From NCBI RefSeq assembly GCF_000719095.1, contig NZ_JOEH01000001.1, positions 1 to 64,000 of the forward strand: DNA of 64,000 nucleotides, given 5' to 3'. The translations under genes and the position numbers were made by a program. The notes below the pieces were generated by a model. It had not been told where the DNA came from, ran no database searches, and was given only the letters and a program-made list of their open reading frames with translations. Positions 41,361 to 50,215 of this stretch are shown here, one piece after another. Numbering within the stretch: the first letter of the stretch is position 1; the number at the start of each line of letters is the position of its first letter. The DNA comes from Streptacidiphilus jeojiense. GTDB taxonomy: Bacteria > Actinomycetota > Actinomycetes > Streptomycetales > Streptomycetaceae.

Positions 41361-43196
41361 ATGCCAGCTTTCCTCCGCCGAACCGGCCCCGCCCCCGTCC
41401 CCAACGCCCGTACCGCGATGGGACGCAGGACCGTCCTGGGCACCGGAGCGGCCGCCGCACTCTTCGGCGCGACCGGCTTCGCACCGGCCCCGTCCCGACC
41501 GGAGAAGGGAACTGACCCGGCGTCATATCCGGGCGGGGCCGACCCCGAGGTCAGCCGGGACCTGGCCCGCAAGATGCTGCTGGTCGGCGACAACGGGGAG
41601 GACCTCAAGCTGGAGTACCTGAAGATCCTCATCGACGGGCAGCTGCCGCCCCGTTCCCCGCGCAAGAAGGTGCTGGTGGTCGGCGCCGGAGTGGCCGGGC
41701 TGACGGTCGCCGGGCTGCTGAAGCGGGCCGGGCACGAGGTGGTGGTGATCGAGGCCAACGGCAACCGGGTGGGCGGCCGGGTCAAGACCTTCCGCGGCGT
41801 CTTCACCGACCCCGCCCTGCACGCCGAGGCCGGGGCCATGCGACTGCCCGACTTCCATCCGCTGGTCCTCGCCCTGGCCGACCAACTCAAGCTGAAGCGG
41901 CGGCTGTTCTACAACGCCGACGTCGCCCCCGGCGCCGAGCCCACCGGCAGCACACCGCCGGTGGTGTACCAGTCCTTCACCGGCACGCAGTGGCGCAACG
42001 GTCCGGACGCACCCGGCTTCACCGCTCCGGCGGCCACCAACCGCACCCTGATCCGGGTCAACGGCAGCGCCACCACCCGGTCCCGCTACGCGAGCGCCCC
42101 GGCCGCGGTGAACGCCTCGTTCGGGGTGGACAGCACGCAGACCACCACCGCCGCGGTGAACCAGGTGCTGGCGCCGGTGACCGTCCCCGGCGGCCCGATC
42201 GCCGACCAGATCGACGGCTGGTCCAAGCTGCTGCAGAAGTACGACGGCTACTCCACCCACCGCTTCCTGGTGGAGGAGGCCGGCTGGTCCCTGGACCAGA
42301 TCCAGGCCGCGGGCACCCTGGAGAACCTCACCTCACGGCTGCACTACTCGCTGATCCCCACCCTGATGGACCACGCCGCCATCTCCCCCACCGGCCGCTA
42401 CTGGGAGCTCACCGGCGGCACCGCCACCCTCACCGACGCGCTGGCCGAGCCGCTGCGCAACGACCTGCGGATGGGTCGCCGGATGACCCGGTTGGTTCAG
42501 ACCGCCGGCGGGGTACGGGTGGAGACCACCGCCGAGACCGGGTCCGAGTCCGGCTTCACCGGCCGGCCGGTGGCCCCGACCGAGACCTTCGAGGGCGACT
42601 ACGCGATCGTCACCATCCCCTTCAGCGCCCTGCGCTTCTGCCAGGTCGAACCGCTGATGTCCTACCCCAAGCGGCGCGCGGTCAACGAGCTGCACTACGA
42701 CTCGGCGACCAAGGTGCTGCTGGAGTTCAGGACCCGCTTCTGGGAGCAGGGGGCCGGCGGCTTCACCGGCGGCGGGTGCGTCTCCGACAGCCCCAGCCGC
42801 TTCAGCTACTTCCCCTCGCACGCACCCGACGGCTCCAAGGGCGGCGTGGTCCTGGCCGCGTACACCTGGTCGGACGACGCGATGCGGTGGGACTCACTGA
42901 CCGACGGCGAGCGGTACGCGTTCGCGCTGAACGACCTGGAGGCGCTGTTCGGCCCGGTGGTGCGGCGGGAGTTCACCGGCACCGGCGCGACCCAGTCCTG
43001 GGCCCGGGCCCGCTACGCGCTGGGCGAGGCGGTCGTCTTCACCCCCGGCCAGCTGCACGAGCTGCATGCGGCGGGGCGCACGGTCGAGGGACGGGTGCAT
43101 TTCGCGGGCGAGCACACCAGTCTGAAGCCCGCATGGATCGAGGGGGCGCTGGAATCCGCTGTGCGGACCTTCCTTGAGGTGCACGGGCGGCCGTAG
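41361..43196 (+). CDS. Tat-exported L-amino-acid oxidase (L-glutamate oxidase-like)
   Basis: A 611-residue flavoprotein that resembles Streptomyces L-glutamate oxidase along its length: [26 protein letters not shown] (FAD, 107-119), [29 protein letters not shown] and a C-terminal [20 protein letters not shown]. It would oxidise an L-amino acid to the keto acid, ammonia and H2O2. A Tat signal (GRRTVLG, 21-27, then a hydrophobic stretch) predicts folded export. The substrate arginine position is kept (Arg326 in LTSRLH), but the residue seven further on, a His important for glutamate in that enzyme, is Pro333. The long processing loop of L-glutamate oxidase is absent. AGGAG lies 5 nt before ATG 41361. 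Confidence 0.82.
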   Translation: MPAFLRRTGPAPVPNARTAMGRRTVLGTGAAAALFGATGFAPAPSRPEKGTDPASYPGGADPEVSRDLARKMLLVGDNGEDLKLEYLKILIDGQLPPRSPRKKVLVVGAGVAGLTVAGLLKRAGHEVVVIEANGNRVGGRVKTFRGVFTDPALHAEAGAMRLPDFHPLVLALADQLKLKRRLFYNADVAPGAEPTGSTPPVVYQSFTGTQWRNGPDAPGFTAPAATNRTLIRVNGSATTRSRYASAPAAVNASFGVDSTQTTTAAVNQVLAPVTVPGGPIADQIDGWSKLLQKYDGYSTHRFLVEEAGWSLDQIQAAGTLENLTSRLHYSLIPTLMDHAAISPTGRYWELTGGTATLTDALAEPLRNDLRMGRRMTRLVQTAGGVRVETTAETGSESGFTGRPVAPTETFEGDYAIVTIPFSALRFCQVEPLMSYPKRRAVNELHYDSATKVLLEFRTRFWEQGAGGFTGGGCVSDSPSRFSYFPSHAPDGSKGGVVLAAYTWSDDAMRWDSLTDGERYAFALNDLEALFGPVVRREFTGTGATQSWARARYALGEAVVFTPGQLHELHAAGRTVEGRVHFAGEHTSLKPAWIEGALESAVRTFLEVHGRP

Positions 43197-43201
43197 GGGG
43201 G

Positions 43202-43302
43202 TGGCTTGTCGCGCAGTTCCCCGCGCCCCTGGGTAGGTGCAACTTACCCACCGTGGGTGAGTTGCAGCCCCCCAGGGGCGCGGGGAACTGCGCGACAAGC
43301 CA
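43202..43302. repeat. Nested-hairpin intergenic repeat, copy 2
   Basis: Perfect 32-bp outer arms (43202-43233 and 43271-43302) enclose an inner hairpin beginning with the same TGCAACT/AGTTGCA as copy 1 (29568-29660), here extended by ACCCA/TGGGT. It lies between the convergent oxidase and CvnC genes. Confidence 0.87.
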
Positions 43303-43337
43303 TCTACAGCCCGCACCCGAAAGCCCGTCAGAAACCG

Positions 43338-43931
43338 CTACAAAGCCCGCAACCCCTGAATGACCTCGCGGAGCACACTCACATCCGGCAACAACGCCGC
43401 AGGTACCGGCCGGCTCACCCGGATCAGTTCCGCGTCCAGCAGGTCTCCCAGCAGGATCCGGGCCACGCCCAGCGGCAGATCGGTCTCCGCGGCGATCTCC
43501 GCCACCGACAGCGGAGCGGACCGGACCAGCTCCAGGATCTGCTGGTGCTCCGGGTCGTCCGCGCCCTCCGTCCCGTCCGGGTCGGCAAGACCGTCCCGGT
43601 CCGCGGCGACCACCTGGGCGATCACGTCGAACGCGGCGCCCTCGGCGTGCCGGGTCCGGCCCCGGGTCAGCGTGTACGGGCGGACCAGCTGCGACAGTTC
43701 GGCGTCGTCGTCCCAGTCCTCCTCCGCCGGCTGGCCGTCCCGCAGCGAGCCGTCGTCCTCGTGCCTGCCGCCCTCGTGCCTGCCGTCCTCACCGCCGCCG
43801 TCCTGATGGGGGGCGCCGTCCTGTTCGGCGCCCTCTTCCTCCGGTACTCCGTCGTTCTCCCAGGAGCTGTCGCCCCAGGCCCTCCTGCCCCGTCCGCCAG
43901 GGCCCCCCGTATTCCGCACGACGCCACTCAC
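43338..43931 (-). CDS. CvnC-type DUF742 protein
   Basis: A 197-residue DUF742 protein, the C component of a conservon. The family core is at the C-terminal half: LVRPYTLTRGRTR, VAEIAAETDLPLGVARILLGDLLDAELIRV and VLREVIQGLRAL. The N-terminal half is unusual: a long acidic Glu/Asp/Gly/His-rich stretch with two HEGGRHED-like repeats. The core looks like a winged helix and probably a protein-protein adaptor. GTG 43931 overlaps the CvnB stop (GTGA). No CvnD gene follows; the repeat at 43202-43302 comes next. Confidence 0.83.
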   Translation of the reverse strand: MSGVVRNTGGPGGRGRRAWGDSSWENDGVPEEEGAEQDGAPHQDGGGEDGRHEGGRHEDDGSLRDGQPAEEDWDDDAELSQLVRPYTLTRGRTRHAEGAAFDVIAQVVAADRDGLADPDGTEGADDPEHQQILELVRSAPLSVAEIAAETDLPLGVARILLGDLLDAELIRVSRPVPAALLPDVSVLREVIQGLRAL

Positions 43932-44344
43932 CGCCCCGTGGGCAGGCCCGCCCGGGGCTCGCTGCCGAGGTGCTCGCCGACCCGTTTGACCAGCAGCGCC
44001 ATCTCGTAGGCGACCAGGCCGACATCGGCCTCGGCCTCGCTGAGCACCGCCATGCAGCTGCCGTCCCCGGCGGCGGTGACGAAGAGGAAGGCGTGGTCCA
44101 GCTCGATCATGGTCTGTCTGACGCCGCCGGCCTTGAAGTGTCTGCTGGCGCCCTTGGCCAGGCTGTGGAACCCGGAGGCGACGGCGGCCAGGTGCTCGGC
44201 GTCCTCGCGGGTCAGCCCCGAGGAGGCCCCGGTGGCCAGACCGTCGCTGGACAGCACGACCGCGTGCCGGACCTCGGGGACACGGCGCACCAGATCGTCG
44301 AGCAACCAGTTGAGGTCGCCGGAGTTCGTGGTCGGTACGGTCAT
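43928..44344 (-). CDS. CvnB-type roadblock/LC7 protein
   Basis: A 138-residue roadblock/LC7 domain protein, the B component of a conservon. Typical sequence is DLNWLLDDLVRRVPEVRHAVVLSSDGLATGASSGLTREDAEHLAAVASG. Roadblock proteins act as platforms or regulators for small GTPases, here expected to be CvnD. AAGGA lies 8 nt before ATG 44344, which overlaps the CvnA stop (ATGA). Confidence 0.9.
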   Translation of the reverse strand: MTVPTTNSGDLNWLLDDLVRRVPEVRHAVVLSSDGLATGASSGLTREDAEHLAAVASGFHSLAKGASRHFKAGGVRQTMIELDHAFLFVTAAGDGSCMAVLSEAEADVGLVAYEMALLVKRVGEHLGSEPRAGLPTGR

Positions 44345-46977
44345 CGGGAGGGTCCTTCCGCTGAGGGTTCGGGGGCTGCGTCCGCGCGGGCGGCGTGCGG
44401 ATCGTCGGCCGGGAGCGCCTGGCCCTGTTCGGCGCCGACCCGACCGCGGCCCCGGCTGAGGCCGCGCTGGAACGAGGAGAAGGTGGCCCGTACCTCCTCG
44501 GGGGAACGCTCGCGCACCGCGGGCTGCGCCGGCCCGCCCGGATCGGTGTGCTCGGCGTGCTCCGCACCGGACTCCTGGGCGGCGACCCGCAGTTGCGGGG
44601 CCAGGCTGGCCTGCCGCACCCGGCGCGGCAGCAGCGGCGCCGGATCGGACACCGGCGCCTCGCGCACGGATGCCTCGCGCACAGGCACCTCGCGCACCGG
44701 CGCCTCCCGCAGCGACGCGTCCCGCGCCGCCAGGTAGGAGTCGGCACGGCTGGACACCGGACGCCGCTTGGGCAGGGCCGCCAGGCCCTGCTCCTGCCCC
44801 GGGACCTCCAGGACCTCCGGGACCGCGGCCGGGAACGGCGCCGCGTGCCGGGGCCCGCTCCTCCTGCGCTGCGGTCCGGGGTCCCCGGGCGTCCCGGGCC
44901 CGCCGGGCTGCCCGTCCTCGCCCGCCCCGGTGCCGCCGCCGGTGCCCGTCGGCAGCTCCCGGCGCGTCCGCGACCGGGTCACCTGCAGCGAGGCGGTCTG
45001 CAACTGATTGGCCGGCAGCGGGTGTTCGGCCGTCGCCTCGGACTCCTCCACCGGGGCGTCGCCGCCCCGCGAGGGCACCTCGGTGATCAGCTCGCGCGGC
45101 AGCAGCACCACCGCGGTCGTCCCCCCGTACGGGGATCGCCGCAGCGACACCTTCACCCCGTGACGGGCACTCAGCCTGCTGATGACGAACAGTCCGAGCC
45201 GGTCGGTGTCGCTGAGGTCGAAGTCGCCGCCGGTGGCGAGCCGCTCGTTGGCCGCCGCCATCGCCTCCTCGCCCATGCCGAGACCGCGGTCGTCGATCTC
45301 CAGGACGAAGCCGTTGGCCACCTCCTCGCCCTGGACCCTGACCTGGGTGTGCGGCGGGGAGAACACCGCGGCGTTCTCGACCAGTTCGGCGATCATGTGC
45401 ACGATGTCGGACACCGCCCCGCCGACCACGGCGACCTGCGGCATCCGGTGCACCCGCACCCTGGCGTAGTCCTCGACCTCGCCCACAGCGGCCCGCACCA
45501 CGTCCAGGATCCGCACCGGGCGGCGCCAGTTGCGGCCGGGCGCCGACCCGGAGAGGATGATCAGGCCCTCGGCGTGGCGGCGCATCCGGGTGGTGAGGTG
45601 GTCGAGCCGGAACAGGTCCTCCAACTCGTCCGGGTCGTCGGCGCGGCGCTCCATCTCGTCCAGCAGGGTGAGCTGACGGTGCAGCAGGGCCTGGCTGCGC
45701 CGGGCCAGGTTGACGAAGACCGCGGCGACGCCGCGGCGCAGGTCGGCCTGCTCCACCGCGGCCTCGACGGCCGCCCGCTGCACCGCGTTGAAGGCCCGGC
45801 CGACCTGGGCGATCTCGTCGTTGCCGCTGGGCCGCACGGTCACCTGGGGCACCTCGGCCGCGAGGTCGACCCGTTCGCCGCCGCGCAGTCTGCGCATCAC
45901 CTCGGGCAGCCGGACCCCGGCCAGGTCGAAGGCGTCGTCCCGGAGCCCGACCAGTTCGCGGACCAGGCCGCGGCCGATCCGCAGCGACAGCACCAGCGTG
46001 AGCACCACCGCCAGCAGTCCGATCAGGCCGACCGCGACGGCGCGCCAGATCACGCCCATGGCGTACGACCTGGCCCGGTTGCCGGCCAGGGTGGCCGACT
46101 GGGTGTCCAGCTGGGACAGCTGGCTGAGCGCCGTGCCGTAGCTGGCCACCCAGGCGGCGCCGTCGATCAGCTTGGGCGCCTGCTGGGCGTCCAGCGTGCT
46201 CACCGCGGCCTCCAGGCTGTTCACCCGGGTGTAGATCTCGCCGGTGGTGAAGTCCTGGAAGAGCGTCTGCTCCTGGTCCGGCAACTGCGGTACGTGCACC
46301 TGGAACAGCAGCCGTTCGCCGTCGCTGACGGTGAGGAACTGCTGGTACTCGCCGGAGCTGAAGAAGCCGGTCGCCCGGGCGCCGTACATCAGCGCGTCCT
46401 CCTCCGAGAGGTACTCGCGGGCGCGCACCAGCTCGATCAGGTTCCCGGCCTCCCGGGTCAGGTCTCCGGCCTGGAAGTTGCTCATCGCCAGCCGCAGGTT
46501 GAAGAAGGGGTCCTGGGCGCCGGTGTACCAGGTGAAGGTCTCGTCCCAGTCCTCCTTGTGCCCGGAGACCTGGGCGCGCTCCATCGTCAGGCCGCCGATC
46601 TGCGCCTGGATGCCCTGCAGCGCCAGCTTCTGAGCACCGGTCAGATCGTCGAGCCGCCCGCCGTCGGTGGCGTGCTCCTGGAACACCGCGACCTGCTGGT
46701 CGGTGGCCGCCTCCGCCTTCTGCAGCGCGGCGCGGTCGCCCTTGCCGACGGCCGCGGCGACATAGGCGACCGCCGCCCTGCGCTCGTCCTGCAGCGCGCG
46801 GGAGAGGTCGTCGGCGGGTGTGCCGAACCAGCGGTAGTCCGAACTCACCTGGACCAGGCCCCATACCTGGTCGACGCTGGTGGCCGTGGTCCAGGTCCAG
46901 ACGCCGGTCAGCGAGACCAGCGGGACCAGGAGCAGCGCGACGATCTTCGCGCGGATCGACCTGCTGCGAATGCGCAT
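44341..46977 (-). CDS. CvnA-type sensor histidine-kinase-like protein
   Basis: An 878-residue membrane sensor, the A component of a conservon. A membrane segment at about 10-30 is followed by an outer nitrate/nitrite-sensing (NIT) type helical domain (about 35-310), a second membrane segment (about 318-340), and a HAMP-like linker. Then comes an ATPase domain of histidine-kinase type (IVHMIAELVENAAVFSPP N-box, DDRGLGM G1 box, DTDRLGLFVISRLSARHG). No clear phospho-accepting His box is seen, as in other CvnA proteins. The last 260 residues are a Pro/Arg/Glu-rich, probably disordered tail. GGAGGAG precedes ATG 46977. It starts the A-B-C operon. Confidence 0.87.
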   Translation of the reverse strand: MRIRSRSIRAKIVALLLVPLVSLTGVWTWTTATSVDQVWGLVQVSSDYRWFGTPADDLSRALQDERRAAVAYVAAAVGKGDRAALQKAEAATDQQVAVFQEHATDGGRLDDLTGAQKLALQGIQAQIGGLTMERAQVSGHKEDWDETFTWYTGAQDPFFNLRLAMSNFQAGDLTREAGNLIELVRAREYLSEEDALMYGARATGFFSSGEYQQFLTVSDGERLLFQVHVPQLPDQEQTLFQDFTTGEIYTRVNSLEAAVSTLDAQQAPKLIDGAAWVASYGTALSQLSQLDTQSATLAGNRARSYAMGVIWRAVAVGLIGLLAVVLTLVLSLRIGRGLVRELVGLRDDAFDLAGVRLPEVMRRLRGGERVDLAAEVPQVTVRPSGNDEIAQVGRAFNAVQRAAVEAAVEQADLRRGVAAVFVNLARRSQALLHRQLTLLDEMERRADDPDELEDLFRLDHLTTRMRRHAEGLIILSGSAPGRNWRRPVRILDVVRAAVGEVEDYARVRVHRMPQVAVVGGAVSDIVHMIAELVENAAVFSPPHTQVRVQGEEVANGFVLEIDDRGLGMGEEAMAAANERLATGGDFDLSDTDRLGLFVISRLSARHGVKVSLRRSPYGGTTAVVLLPRELITEVPSRGGDAPVEESEATAEHPLPANQLQTASLQVTRSRTRRELPTGTGGGTGAGEDGQPGGPGTPGDPGPQRRRSGPRHAAPFPAAVPEVLEVPGQEQGLAALPKRRPVSSRADSYLAARDASLREAPVREVPVREASVREAPVSDPAPLLPRRVRQASLAPQLRVAAQESGAEHAEHTDPGGPAQPAVRERSPEEVRATFSSFQRGLSRGRGRVGAEQGQALPADDPHAARADAAPEPSAEGPSR

Positions 46978-47186
46978 GGACTCCTCCGGACCGACCGCAG
47001 GAGGTGCACGCGGAGGCGGACGCGACTGGACGGCATGGATGAGGGACGGTGGTGGCAGGGATGGCGCTGTGTCGGCGAGAGCCTACTACCAGTGGGCGCG
47101 TCAGTTCGAGCTTCGCTCACTTACAGCTTTCCCGGCCCACGGTCGCGTTCTCCGGCCCGCGGTAACGGCCCGCTGTCCGGGCCCGG

Positions 47187-48143
47187 TCAGTGCGCGAGCG
47201 CCCCGGCGCAGAGCCTCCGCAGCGGGCCGATGACCGCCTCGGGCCGCTCCATCAGCAGCATGTGGCCGCAGCCCGGCTCGATCTCCAACCGCGCCTCCGG
47301 CAGTTCCTCCAGCAGCCGACGGCTGTGCGCGACCGGGGTGAGCCGGTCCAGCGAGCCGACCACGATCTCCACCGGCGTCCCCCGCAACGCGCCCAGCGCG
47401 CCCGCCTTGTCATGGAGCATCAGCGCCGGGAACCAGTCGGCGACCGCGGCCATCGGACAGGCGTGGATCATGCGTGCCCCGGCGACCACGGCCTCGCGGG
47501 CCGCCCTGGGGCCGTAGAGGTAGCGCTTGACCAGGTACGGGTTGAGCCGCCCGTCGGGGCCGGGCAGCCGGGTGCGGATCCGCTCGGAGCGCTCGGCGGT
47601 CCGCGAGCAGTAGCCGAAGAAGGCGGACTCGACGTGGCCCAGCGCCCGCAGCCGCAGCGGCGCACCGCGGCGGCCCCGCGGGTCCAGCTGCCCGGCGGAG
47701 GTACTGGTGAGCAGCACTCCGGCCACCCGCTCGGCGAAGAGTTCGGGACGGGCCGCGGCCAGCGCCATCACCGTCATCCCGCCCATGGAGTGGCCGCCGA
47801 GCACCAGCGGACCGCTCGGCGCGGTCTCCGCTATCACCCGGTCCAGGTCCTCGCCGAGCAGGTCGATGCTCCAGGGCCGGGCGCTGCCGCCGGTGGAGCC
47901 GCCGTGGCCGCGCTGGTCGTAGCGGACCACCCGTACCGTGCCGTCGGCCGACAGTTCCTGGGCGTGCCGCTCCCAGGCGCCGGCGTCCAGGGTCCAGCCG
48001 TGGGCCAGCACCAGGGTGACCGGGGCGTCCTCGGGGCCGTCGGTCCGGACCGCGAGCGAGGCCCCGTCCGCGGTGGTCACCGTGCGCAGAGCGGTGGTAG
48101 AAGTGGCGGCGGGAACGGCCGGGACGGCTGGGACGGCGGACAT
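47187..48143 (-). CDS. Alpha/beta-hydrolase
   Basis: A 318-residue alpha/beta-hydrolase fold enzyme. The oxyanion region is LAHGWTLDAGAW, the nucleophile Ser sits in GHSMGG, the acid lies in VGSLDRLTPV and the His in GCGHMLLMERP. Likely an esterase, lipase or epoxide-type hydrolase; the substrate is unknown. GGAGG lies 6 nt before ATG 48143. It is divergent from an acyl-CoA ligase gene. The gap carries a TetR-type operator (48171-48190), 28-47 bp before its start, so both genes may belong to one fatty-acid or lipid regulon. Confidence 0.82.
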   Translation of the reverse strand: MSAVPAVPAVPAATSTTALRTVTTADGASLAVRTDGPEDAPVTLVLAHGWTLDAGAWERHAQELSADGTVRVVRYDQRGHGGSTGGSARPWSIDLLGEDLDRVIAETAPSGPLVLGGHSMGGMTVMALAAARPELFAERVAGVLLTSTSAGQLDPRGRRGAPLRLRALGHVESAFFGYCSRTAERSERIRTRLPGPDGRLNPYLVKRYLYGPRAAREAVVAGARMIHACPMAAVADWFPALMLHDKAGALGALRGTPVEIVVGSLDRLTPVAHSRRLLEELPEARLEIEPGCGHMLLMERPEAVIGPLRRLCAGALAH

Positions 48144-48170
48144 GAACGGCCTCCGATGAGGGGAGAGCTG

Positions 48171-48190
48171 AACTTACTGACTGGTAAGTT
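48171..48190. promoter_or_regulatory. TetR-type operator candidate
   Basis: AACTTACTGACTGGTAAGTT: 7-bp arms around a 6-bp centre. The TTACTnACnnGTAA pattern is like operators of TetR regulators of fatty-acid genes. It lies between the hydrolase and acyl-CoA ligase genes. No TetR gene is adjacent. Confidence 0.6.
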
Positions 48191-48256
48191 ATGTCCGGCC
48201 CCGACGCCCCGTCAACGGGTGTGCACGACCTGACCCGATCCACGCGTGCACATCAC

Positions 48257-48286
48257 GTGGAGATCGGTGGGGATCGGTGGAGATCG
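48257..48286 (+). repeat. Three tandem 10-bp repeats
   Basis: GTGGRGATCG three times in tandem, 91-120 bp before the acyl-CoA ligase start. The 10-bp phasing places each copy on the same DNA face, fitting a cooperative regulator. Confidence 0.5.
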
Positions 48287-48376
48287 ACTGCGGACCCCTG
48301 GCCAGAGGTTTTACCTTCGGGTAACTTTCCGGCACAGACCGGCGCAGAAACGGCGCCGCCGACGGAGAGAGCAAGT

Positions 48377-50215
48377 GTGCGCGAGTTCTCGGTTCCCGCC
48401 CTCACGGAACCGCCGACCCACGGCGGCCTCGCCGAGTCCGTCTTCGCGACCGCCGTCGCGGACCCCGGTCTGGCCGCCCTCTCCCGGCGCACCGAGGACG
48501 GCGGCTGGCAGACCGTCACCGCCGCCGAGTTCCGCGACGAGGTCGTGGCCATCGCCAAGGGCCTGCTGCACCAGGGCGTCCGCTTCGGCGACCGGGTCGC
48601 CCTGATGTCCAGGACCCGGTACGAGTGGACGGTGCTGGACTACGCGCTGTGGACCATCGGCGCCCAGCCGGTCCCGGTCTACCCCACCTCCTCCGCCGAG
48701 CAGGTGCGCTGGATCCTCGCCGACTCCAAGGCGGTGGCCTGCGTCGTCGAGCACGAGGACCACGCGATGACGGTGGGCTCGGTGGTCGAGGGCCTGCCGG
48801 AGCTGCGCAGCATCTGGCAGTTGGACGCCGGGGCGCTGCGGGCGCTGGCCCTGGCCGGCCGCGGCGTCCCCGACGACCTGCTGGACCGGCACCGGCAGGC
48901 GGTCACCCCGGAGTCCACCGCGACCGTCATCTACACCTCCGGGACCACCGGACGGCCCAAGGGCTGCGTGCTGACCCACGCCAACTTCGCGGCCGAGACC
49001 GACAACATCGTGGCCCGCTACCACGACGTCTTCCAGAACAAGGCCAGCGAGCAGCCGGCCACCGTGCTGTTCCTGCCGCTGGCCCATGTCTTCGGCCGGA
49101 TGGTGCAGGTCGCGGCGCTGCGCGCGGGGGTGCAGCTGTCGCACGAACCCAGCCTGGCACCGGCCGACCTGATGCCGGCGCTGGAGTCGGCCCGGCCGAC
49201 CTTCGTCCTCGCCGTGCCGTACATCTTCGAGAAGCTGATGCAGCGGGCCCGCGAGGCGGCGGAGGAGGCCGGGAAGCTCGCACCGTTCGAGAAGGCCGTG
49301 GACGCCGCGGTGCGCTACGCCGCGGCGGTTGAGCGGCACGCCTTCGGCGACGGCCCAGGACCGACCGCGGCCCAGCGGGTGCAGCACCAGGTCTACGACC
49401 GGCTGGTCTACAGCAAGGTGCGGGCCGTGCTGGGCGGCCGGGTGCGGCACGCCATGTCCGGCGGCTCGGCGATGAACCGGGAGCTGGGACTGTTCTTCGC
49501 CGGCGCGGGGATCACCGTCTACGAGGGCTACGGCCTCACCGAGTGCACCGCGGCGGCCACCGCCAACCCGCCGGACAAGCCGCGCTTCGGCACGGTCGGG
49601 CACCCCGTCCCCGGCACCACGGTGCGGATCGCCGAGGACGGCGAGGTGTGGATCAGCGGCGGCCAGGTGTTCCAGGGGTACCTGGACGACCCGGAGGCCA
49701 GCAGACTGACCCTGCGTCAGGGCTGGCTCGCCACCGGGGACCTGGGCCATCTGGACGAGGACGGCTACCTCACCATCACCGGCCGCAAGAAGGAGATCAT
49801 CGTCACCAGCAGCGGCAAGAGCGTCGCCCCCACCGTGCTGGAGGACCGGGTGCGGTCCCACCCCCTGGTGGCGCACTGCATGCTGGTCGGCGACAACCGC
49901 CCCTACATCGGCGCGCTGCTGGTGCTGGACGCCGAGGCGCTGCTGCGCTGGCAGCGGCAGCGCGGCAAGCCGGACCAGTCCCCGGCGACCGCGGCCCGGC
50001 ACGACCCGGACCTGCAGGCCGAACTGCAGCGCAGCGTGGCCATGGCCAACACCGCCGTCTCCCGTGCCGAGTCCATCCGCGCCTACCGGGTCCTCCCCGG
50101 CGAGTTCACCGAGGACCGCGGGCTGCTGACGCCGTCCCTGAAGATCCGCCGCCGCGCCGTCGCCAAGACCTACTCCGACGACATCGACGCCCTCTACGCC
50201 TCCTCCCCGGCCTGA
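48377..50215 (+). CDS. Long-chain fatty-acid-CoA ligase
   Basis: A 612-residue AMP-forming acyl-CoA synthetase of the FadD15/ACSL type. The phosphate loop is YTSGTTGRPKG (about 186-196), the adenine motif YEGYGLTE, and WLATGDLGHLDEDGYLTITGRKKEIIVTSSGKSVAP holds the hinge and the second-step Gly motif. It activates fatty acids with ATP and CoA for degradation or lipid synthesis. GTG 48377 has GGAGAGAG just upstream; an earlier reading from 48191 would cross the promoter region. Its last 22 bp overlap the convergent VOC gene. Confidence 0.88.
   Translation: MREFSVPALTEPPTHGGLAESVFATAVADPGLAALSRRTEDGGWQTVTAAEFRDEVVAIAKGLLHQGVRFGDRVALMSRTRYEWTVLDYALWTIGAQPVPVYPTSSAEQVRWILADSKAVACVVEHEDHAMTVGSVVEGLPELRSIWQLDAGALRALALAGRGVPDDLLDRHRQAVTPESTATVIYTSGTTGRPKGCVLTHANFAAETDNIVARYHDVFQNKASEQPATVLFLPLAHVFGRMVQVAALRAGVQLSHEPSLAPADLMPALESARPTFVLAVPYIFEKLMQRAREAAEEAGKLAPFEKAVDAAVRYAAAVERHAFGDGPGPTAAQRVQHQVYDRLVYSKVRAVLGGRVRHAMSGGSAMNRELGLFFAGAGITVYEGYGLTECTAAATANPPDKPRFGTVGHPVPGTTVRIAEDGEVWISGGQVFQGYLDDPEASRLTLRQGWLATGDLGHLDEDGYLTITGRKKEIIVTSSGKSVAPTVLEDRVRSHPLVAHCMLVGDNRPYIGALLVLDAEALLRWQRQRGKPDQSPATAARHDPDLQAELQRSVAMANTAVSRAESIRAYRVLPGEFTEDRGLLTPSLKIRRRAVAKTYSDDIDALYASSPA

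Noticed and set aside
39893..41890. A single 665-residue reading joining the DUF4239 gene to upstream sequence
   Set aside because: The N-terminal half is the shadow of the Pro-rich gene and the oxidase region. The TTG at 40624 with GGAGG and the 4-bp overlap gives a normal DUF4239 protein.
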